Below, one piece after another: positions 5,036-9,433 of a stretch of 9,433 bases of DNA; within the stretch, counting starts at the first letter, position 1; each line of letters begins with the position of its first letter. The notes under the pieces are model-generated. The model was given only the letters and a program-made list of their open reading frames with translations. It was not told the origin of the DNA and searched no databases. The stretch lies in NCBI GenBank assembly GCA_900542595.1, contig UQOB01000045.1, positions 1 to 9,433 of the forward strand. The letters run 5' to 3'. This stretch comes from an uncultured Mollicutes bacterium (GTDB taxonomy: Bacteria; Bacillota_I; Bacilli_A; RFN20; CAG-826). The position numbers and the translations under genes are program-made.

Positions 5036-6427
5036 ATGGATACCTTACAATCACGTTACAAGTTAGAGAAGAATTTTATCTATTATTATGGCCTGAGAAA
5101 TCGTGACCATCTTTTTAAAAACAAAATCAAAGTTAATAAAAAACAATTAGCGATTCTTAAAATCCTTCCGAAAGATCTAACAGAAGAAGAAAAGAAAATT
5201 CTCGGACCCAAAATCTATGGAGTAGCGGTCGTCAACGAAAAGGATTTAAAGAAGGTGCCCACCTCCTTTAAAGAGGCGAGGTTTTGCACGAAGTGCGCCG
5301 CGAATGATTTTATGATTCCGGGCTTAGAATTCGATGAAGAAGGAAAATGTCCCATCTGTCAATGCGAAGAAGACACCAAAGATTTTAAAGCGGTGGTTCC
5401 AGTTTTAAATTCCTTCCCAAGAAGTAAAAAGTCTCGGTTTGATGTCGCGGTCTTCTATACCGGCGGTAAAGATTCTACCTATCTTTTGTATTACCTTTCA
5501 AAAGTTAAAGGTTATCGTGTTTTAGCTTTAACTTGGGAAATCCCTTATATGTCTTTAAGTGCGAAAAAGAGCATTGAAGGGGCGAAGAAGATGCTTCCCA
5601 AAGTCGAATTCATGACGCGGAAGATGGATGACGATGATTTAAGGAAGATTTATAACAAACTCTACTCTCTAGCGGAAAACACTTGTGCGTGCCCCTCTTT
5701 AGCCTACGTTCTTTTCTATCCCGAACTCGTGAATTTAAGAGTTCCCTACTTTGTCGCCGGTAACGAACCCGCTCAGATGGTCGGCTTATATTTCAACCAT
5801 ATGGCTCCGAAGATGGCCTATAAGTTCGGGCAAAATAAGTTCCTTAATTTCCTGGTTAATGTCGGGCGAATACTAACTCTTCACCCACCCCTTAAAAAGG
5901 GACAAATTCAAACTTTGATGACGATGAAACAGTTAGCGTACGGCGATAACCCTTTTAAGAATCTAGCTGGTTACCGGAATGATTTAGTGAGTAATGTGGT
6001 AACCGCTATTCATGAAGTGCCATCCATCCTAAAGCCCTTAAAAAGAGCCATTCGTTATTCTTCTTGGACGAGACATATTCCCGCTTTTGTGCAAGTCGAT
6101 TTAGATGATATCTCTGGGGGTCAATATGATTGGAGAAAAGTGATGAAACTCATGATCGATGAATGTGGCTATTGTCCTCCGGAAAGCGTGGACAAAGGTC
6201 TCCACACTTCTTGCCAGATTGAAAAGTGCAAAGAATATAGCCAATTCATCAGGTTCTATGAAATGCGGTCCACGATGATTCCTTTTTCGGCTTTAGAAAT
6301 ATCGATCGCCAGCGCTCATAAGAACTTAACGCGTGAACAGGCGATTAAGGAATGTGAACAAGAGCTTGGCTTTTCTTTAAAAGAAGTCAAAGAATGCATG
6401 ATTATGAAAGCGTACCTGAAAGAATGA
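5036..6427 (+). CDS. PP-loop ATP pyrophosphatase-type protein (N-acetyl sugar amidotransferase-like) with Cys clusters
   Basis: This 463-residue cytoplasmic protein has three parts. A lysine-rich N-terminal segment (about 1-80) is followed by a CxxC...CxxC zinc-ribbon-like motif (Cys84, Cys87, Cys105, Cys108) and then a PP-loop domain with YTGGKDS (141-147), the signature of ATP pyrophosphatases that activate a substrate as an adenylate. The Cys-motif/PP-loop order resembles WbpG/N-acetyl sugar amidotransferases. The C-terminal part has further cysteines (ECGYCPP, HTSCQIEKC), which suggest metal or Fe-S binding or thiol chemistry. The substrate is unknown: sugar amidation, thiolation or tRNA modification are all possible. 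The start has a weak site (AGGAT at 5020-5024). The TGA stop overlaps the next ATG (ATGA, 6424-6427), so it is translationally coupled to the EFR1-like gene. Codon use is clearly more GC-rich than to the left of about 4880. Confidence 0.8.
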   Translation: MDTLQSRYKLEKNFIYYYGLRNRDHLFKNKIKVNKKQLAILKILPKDLTEEEKKILGPKIYGVAVVNEKDLKKVPTSFKEARFCTKCAANDFMIPGLEFDEEGKCPICQCEEDTKDFKAVVPVLNSFPRSKKSRFDVAVFYTGGKDSTYLLYYLSKVKGYRVLALTWEIPYMSLSAKKSIEGAKKMLPKVEFMTRKMDDDDLRKIYNKLYSLAENTCACPSLAYVLFYPELVNLRVPYFVAGNEPAQMVGLYFNHMAPKMAYKFGQNKFLNFLVNVGRILTLHPPLKKGQIQTLMTMKQLAYGDNPFKNLAGYRNDLVSNVVTAIHEVPSILKPLKRAIRYSSWTRHIPAFVQVDLDDISGGQYDWRKVMKLMIDECGYCPPESVDKGLHTSCQIEKCKEYSQFIRFYEMRSTMIPFSALEISIASAHKNLTREQAIKECEQELGFSLKEVKECMIMKAYLKE

Positions 6428-7104
6428 ACGTCATCCTTTATCTTTCCTATACCGGTTTTAGTAAAGCGGCCGCCGAATACCTGAGTAAGAAAACTAGTTA
6501 CCCTCTTTATTCCATCCATGATGTTAAAGAAAAGGTCTTTGACCGAGTGTATTTTTTCTTTCCAGTTCATGCCGAACGCGCGCCGAAAACCGCTTATGAT
6601 TTTTTAAAGACCATTAAATATAAATCCCTTGTTTTAATCGCGACATTTGGAAGAAAACATCACGGGGATGCCTTAAATGATTTAATCTCTGCATGTAACT
6701 TAAAAACTAATGCTGGGATGTATTTCCCCACTAACCACAGTTAAATAGTGGATGATGACTTTAATCCTCCCTATGAAGCTTTAGATGAACTCATTGATAT
6801 TGATGACGATAAATTCATCACTGTACCCAAGGTTAAAACCACCTTTGGAGCAACTTTTAAACCAACGTTTAGAGCGAAATTAGCGATTAAAATCCTCTGT
6901 TCTTCTTCCTGTATTAAATGTAATACCTGCCATAATGTTTGCCCGACTAAAGCCATTAAATATGGAAAGATTGATAACCGCTGTATTCGTTGCGGGGCTT
7001 GTGTTTATAATTGCCCGGTTAAGGCTTTAAGTTTTAAGTTATCTTTCCCCTTAAAGAAGTATCTACAGGATCGAAAAGAAGACAAACCGATCATCTATAA
7101 ATAA
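6424..7104 (+). pseudogene. EFR1-type flavodoxin/4Fe-4S ferredoxin gene interrupted by an in-frame TAA
   Basis: Two halves lie in one frame. Residues 1-106 (6424-6744) form a flavodoxin-like domain with a phosphate-loop stretch YLSYTGFSKAAAEYL and YFFFPVHAERAPK, ending MYFPTNHS. A TAA at 6742-6744 follows, and the frame then continues IVDDDF through a dicluster ferredoxin with CIKCNTCHNVCP and CIRCGACVYNCP (8 Cys, two 4Fe-4S). The fused order is that of EFR1-family proteins of about 225-260 residues, which carry electrons in the cytoplasm. I expect a Tyr at the stop position, so one base change (TAC or TAT to TAA) would explain the break. The 3' half could restart at GTG 6748, but no ribosome binding site precedes it. 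The ATGA overlap sets the start at 6424 rather than at the ATG at 6394. It may be a true nonsense mutation, a sequencing error, or two polypeptides. Confidence 0.8.
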
Positions 7105-7108
7105 GCTA

Positions 7109-8428
7109 TTACTTAATGATTGGGGCTTTAAGTTTAGTGACTCTAAGTTCTTTGATATTAGGAGAAGTAAACATTAATAATTTATCGATGGGTTCTAAGT
7201 TATAGAAGCGGAAACTTAAGGCAGTATCCCCGTTAATAATCATCTCTGTTATGGTGTTATCTCTAATCATTTCCACATGATTTTCTTTTTCTAAGAGGGG
7301 GCAAGATAACGATCTTAGGTCAGAAGGCTTAAATAAACTCTTTCGGACGATTTCTAATTTGTTCTCTTTAAAAATTAAAGTTACTTCTTCTTTAGCGTTC
7401 GTTAAGAAATATAGTGTCGCTTCACCTTTAACATTGAAAGTGATTCTCGCTTGCTCGCAGTCCTCGACGTAATATTTATCATCTTTTTTAAGAATGGGGA
7501 GTTCTTCTAGATTTAAGCTTTGAAGACTATCAACAAAATGGAAAGATGGTTTATAGCCGTTTAAAGTGATGACTCTTGGGAGAGCGAGGCAACCGCTATA
7601 GAGGCCGTCAGGGGAAGCTAGATTATTTAAGCTTTCTCTTTGCCACGCAAAAAGAATGACATTGTTATCTTTATCTATCGCTATATTTGAGGCGTAGTAA
7701 CAATTTACCCCATAATCGACGATGCCTTTTTGTTTAACAATTAAGTTTTCATCCATAAAATCACCCGATACGTATTTGATGAGGTTATCGTGGATTGAGG
7801 AATAGATGAGTAGCATCTTATTTCCAAACATTACGGCATTCGGGCATTCTAAGATGTCGGAATTGATAGGAACACTATAGAGGGGTTTTAAAAATTCCCA
7901 ATCATTTAAACTTTCGTCTTTTGCGCGGTAAAGATAGACGGAACTAAGGTTATTAGCTTGTCCAGCCAGAAGAAGATAAGTTTTATTTTGATGATGAAAG
8001 ATGAAGGGATCCCGCCACTCCGAGATGAAGTAGGGGTTAAGGTCATTAGTCAAAACACTGCTATTTCCTTTAACGTGATTAAAATCTTTATCGATATCCT
8101 TAATTACTTGGGAGGCATGTTTTTGCACCGCATCTTTTTCAAAACCAATGGAAGTGTAGAAACATTTGTATCCATCTTTCCCTTTAGCAGTGCAACCGGA
8201 GAAGCAATGCTGTTCATCATCTTTTTTATCAGGTGATAAAAAGATATCCCGCCTTTTCCAGTTCACTAAGTCTTTTGTTACCGCGTGGCCCCAGTGGATA
8301 TCACCCCAGGAAGGACCGTGTGGGTTATATTGATAAAAGACGTGGTAAACTCCATCGACAAAGATTGTTCCATTTGGATCATTCATCCAGTTCTTTTCGG
8401 GAGCGAAATGAAGTAAAGGTTTCTTCAT
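7109..8428 (-). CDS. GH32 beta-fructofuranosidase / sucrose-6-phosphate hydrolase
   Basis: This 439-residue protein has all three GH32 catalytic motifs. WMNDPNG (14-20) carries the nucleophile Asp17, WRDP (138-141) the transition-state-stabilising Asp140, and LECPN (193-197) the acid/base Glu194. FSGC (76-79) is also typical. A five-bladed propeller would fill about residues 1-300, followed by a beta-sandwich. It hydrolyses the beta-fructoside bond of sucrose, sucrose-6-phosphate or short fructans. No signal peptide is present, so it acts in the cytoplasm on imported sugar. No PTS or transporter gene, LacI-type regulator or fructokinase adjoins it, which is unusual for scrB/sacA loci and leaves the substrate open. 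It is convergent with the EFR1-like gene, with only 4 bp between the stops and no terminator hairpin there. No strong ribosome binding site precedes the ATG. Length matches the family. Confidence 0.92.
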   Translation of the reverse strand: MKKPLLHFAPEKNWMNDPNGTIFVDGVYHVFYQYNPHGPSWGDIHWGHAVTKDLVNWKRRDIFLSPDKKDDEQHCFSGCTAKGKDGYKCFYTSIGFEKDAVQKHASQVIKDIDKDFNHVKGNSSVLTNDLNPYFISEWRDPFIFHHQNKTYLLLAGQANNLSSVYLYRAKDESLNDWEFLKPLYSVPINSDILECPNAVMFGNKMLLIYSSIHDNLIKYVSGDFMDENLIVKQKGIVDYGVNCYYASNIAIDKDNNVILFAWQRESLNNLASPDGLYSGCLALPRVITLNGYKPSFHFVDSLQSLNLEELPILKKDDKYYVEDCEQARITFNVKGEATLYFLTNAKEEVTLIFKENKLEIVRKSLFKPSDLRSLSCPLLEKENHVEMIRDNTITEMIINGDTALSFRFYNLEPIDKLLMFTSPNIKELRVTKLKAPIIK

Positions 8429-8541
8429 ATAATAATTTTAACAATTTTAATCAGGATAAAAGTGGTCTTTTCATTAAGGAAGACTAAAGGTTCTTCTTAA
8501 ACTGATAGGAAAGAGATCAGCATATAAATAGAGGTACGAAG

Positions 8542-8768
8542 ATGCTACAAGCGGGTATTCTTCTTTCTATCATCAGCTTTCTTTTCAGCGCTTTGTCATT
8601 CTTCCCTGATTGGGGCTGATTACCTTTTGTCACGATTCCCCTCGGTGTCTTAGCCATCATCTATATCGTCACCGCGGTTCGAAACTGTGATTATAGCTAT
8701 GACTGGAAAATTATCACTTCTCTTGTTTTAGCTTCGTTGGGGCTCGCTTTAGGGCTCGCTAGCATGAT
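8542..8768 (+). pseudogene. Remnant of a small multi-TM membrane protein with in-frame TGA
   Basis: GAGG (8531-8534) followed by ATG at 8542 gives a normal-looking start. The frame reads LLSIISFLFSALSFFPDWG, meets TGA at 8617-8619 where Trp (TGG) would fit (DWG-W-LPF), then continues as hydrophobic segments LPFVTIPLGVLAIIYIVTAV and IITSLVLASLGLALGLASM. Three TM segments resemble small DUF4190-like membrane proteins. The frame runs on to TAA at 8797-8799. Past about 8768, however, the DNA matches an ADP-ribosylglycohydrolase in another frame, so the true C-terminus of this protein is lost. The premature stop and truncation mark it as decayed. Confidence 0.65.
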
Positions 8769-9032
8769 AGTGTTCCCCAAGCCATCTATTGTTTCTTAAT
8801 TTCTAAAGACGAAGAAGATGCGTTAAAGAACTGCATCTTAATCGGCGGGGATACAGACACTATCGGTTGTATGTGCGGAGCGATTTCCGAAGCGTACTAC
8901 GCTAATAAATATCTTTCGAAGTTTGAAGACGAATATCTTTACTGGATGGTCGACCCTAATGTCGTTGATTTATTGCGACGTTTCTATGGTTTATTCGGCT
9001 TTAAGAAATTCATGAAACAAGCGAATAACTAA
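8763..9032 (+). pseudogene. C-terminal fragment of an ADP-ribosylglycohydrolase (DraG/ARH family)
   Basis: Frame 3 is open from 8763 to TAA at 9030-9032 and encodes about 89 residues with no start codon near its beginning. It reads DSVPQAIYCFLISKDEEDAL and then the family signature IGGDTDTIGCMCGAI, whose Asp residues (DTDT) bind the two metals. The rest is EAYYANKYL and a C-terminal helix ending MKQANN. Intact family members are about 250-300 residues and remove ADP-ribose from proteins or nucleic acids. Only the last third survives, fused out of frame to a membrane-protein remnant, so it is very unlikely to work. Confidence 0.82.
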
Positions 9033-9105
9033 GCAAAAACTGAATATTTATTTCTCTTTTTAGATTTTTGGATAATTTTAGAACTTACATTTTTTGTTAT
9101 TTTTA

Positions 9106-9134
9106 TTGAACTATCAAACTAGGAAAAATATAGT
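9106..9134 (+). promoter_or_regulatory. Sigma-A-type promoter for the DUF362 gene
   Basis: -35 TTGAAC (9106-9111), a 17-bp spacer and -10 TATAGT (9129-9134), with an AT-rich T-tract upstream that could act as an UP element. The predicted start near 9141 coincides with the GGAG of the ribosome binding site, giving a leader of only about 11 nt. Confidence 0.75.
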
Positions 9135-9151
9135 GTTTTTGGAGAAAAACT

Positions 9152-9433
9152 ATGAAAGCGAAAGTTTACTTTACCCGGGACATTACCCCGGAAAATGTCT
9201 TAAAGCTTTATGAAGCCTTAGGAATTAAGTTACCCGGCAAGATTGCGATGAAGGTCCATTCCGGTGAAAAGGGAAATCAAAACTTTTTACATCCGCAATT
9301 CTGGAGGCCGATTGTTGATCATCTTCATGGAACGATTGTTGAATGTAATACCGCTTATGGCGATGCGACCGTCGGCGTTAGAGATAACACTGATAGCCAC
9401 TTAAAACTTTTAGAAGAACATGATTGGAATAAA
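9152..9433 (+). CDS. DUF362 domain protein, N-terminal part (3' end outside window)
   Basis: The ATG at 9152 follows GGAG (9141-9144). The 94 visible residues run to the window edge and include MKVHSGEKGNQNFLHPQFW (32-50) and IVECNTAYGD (61-70), typical of the N-terminal part of DUF362 proteins. Full-length members are about 300-380 residues, often with C-terminal 4Fe-4S cysteine motifs. They are thought to be iron-sulphur proteins of unknown reaction. The Cys at residue 64 is the only one seen so far. With the PP-loop protein and the EFR1-like gene to the left, it suggests a redox or Fe-S theme in this part of the chromosome; this is inference. Confidence 0.85.
   Translation, partial: MKAKVYFTRDITPENVLKLYEALGIKLPGKIAMKVHSGEKGNQNFLHPQFWRPIVDHLHGTIVECNTAYGDATVGVRDNTDSHLKLLEEHDWNK

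Noticed and set aside
8233..8487. Forward frames opposite the GH32 gene (also 7958-8236)
   Set aside because: They are antisense shadows of a gene whose catalytic motifs are all intact on the minus strand.
8617..8619. Evidence for TGA read as Trp (code 4)
   Set aside because: The PP-loop gene ends in TGA at the ATGA overlap with the next gene, and Trp elsewhere in the window is TGG, so the standard code fits better.
8676..8683. GGTTCGAA resembling a tRNA T-loop
   Set aside because: No acceptor stem, anticodon arm or CCA context; it lies inside the membrane-protein remnant.

Overview
The window looks like chromosomal DNA from a low-GC Gram-positive bacterium of the Bacilli/Erysipelotrichia/Mollicutes-relative type, probably a gut organism. 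The reasons are AT-rich coding sequence, AGGAG-type ribosome binding sites, sigma-A-like promoters, U-tailed hairpin terminators, and genes familiar from gut Firmicutes (GH32 hydrolase, EFR1-type flavodoxin/ferredoxin, DUF362). Tryptophan is read throughout as TGG and at least one gene ends in TGA, so the standard bacterial code applies. Taxonomy is inferred from style only.

The window has two halves of different character. The left half (1 to about 4880) is very AT-rich and reads as an accessory island. All credible genes are on the + strand: a HipA/CtkA-like kinase cut by the window edge, a small protein-kinase-like gene directly behind it, a two-TM membrane protein, a nucleotidyltransferase-fold protein with its own promoter and leader hairpin, a Bro-N-like/Fic fusion, and an unknown 88-residue protein. 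Between them lie dispersed non-coding repeats, all in the same orientation as the genes. One block of about 70-79 bp, called R here, occurs three times (1116, 2676, 4308) and contains about three near-repeats of a 19-21 bp unit. A second block of about 80 bp, called S, occurs twice (1804, 4387) and folds as a terminator. The R copies lie 1560 and 1632 bp apart, which gives the region a cassette-like look. Four of the enzymes are expected to transfer phosphoryl or nucleotidyl groups from nucleotides, as toxin, persistence or defence proteins often do. A shared role is inference.

The right half (about 5036 to the end) uses more GC-rich codons (GCG, CGG, GTC, CCC) and resembles chromosome backbone. 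It holds a PP-loop ATP pyrophosphatase-type protein with cysteine clusters, translationally coupled by an ATGA overlap to an EFR1-type flavodoxin-ferredoxin gene. That gene is broken by a single in-frame TAA. A convergent intracellular GH32 beta-fructosidase follows. Next are two decayed remnants joined at one point: a small membrane protein with an in-frame TGA and the C-terminal end of an ADP-ribosylglycohydrolase. The window ends in a DUF362-family gene with a clear promoter, cut by the right edge. The PP-loop protein, EFR1 protein and DUF362 protein suggest iron-sulphur/redox chemistry, but no defined pathway can be read from the sequence.
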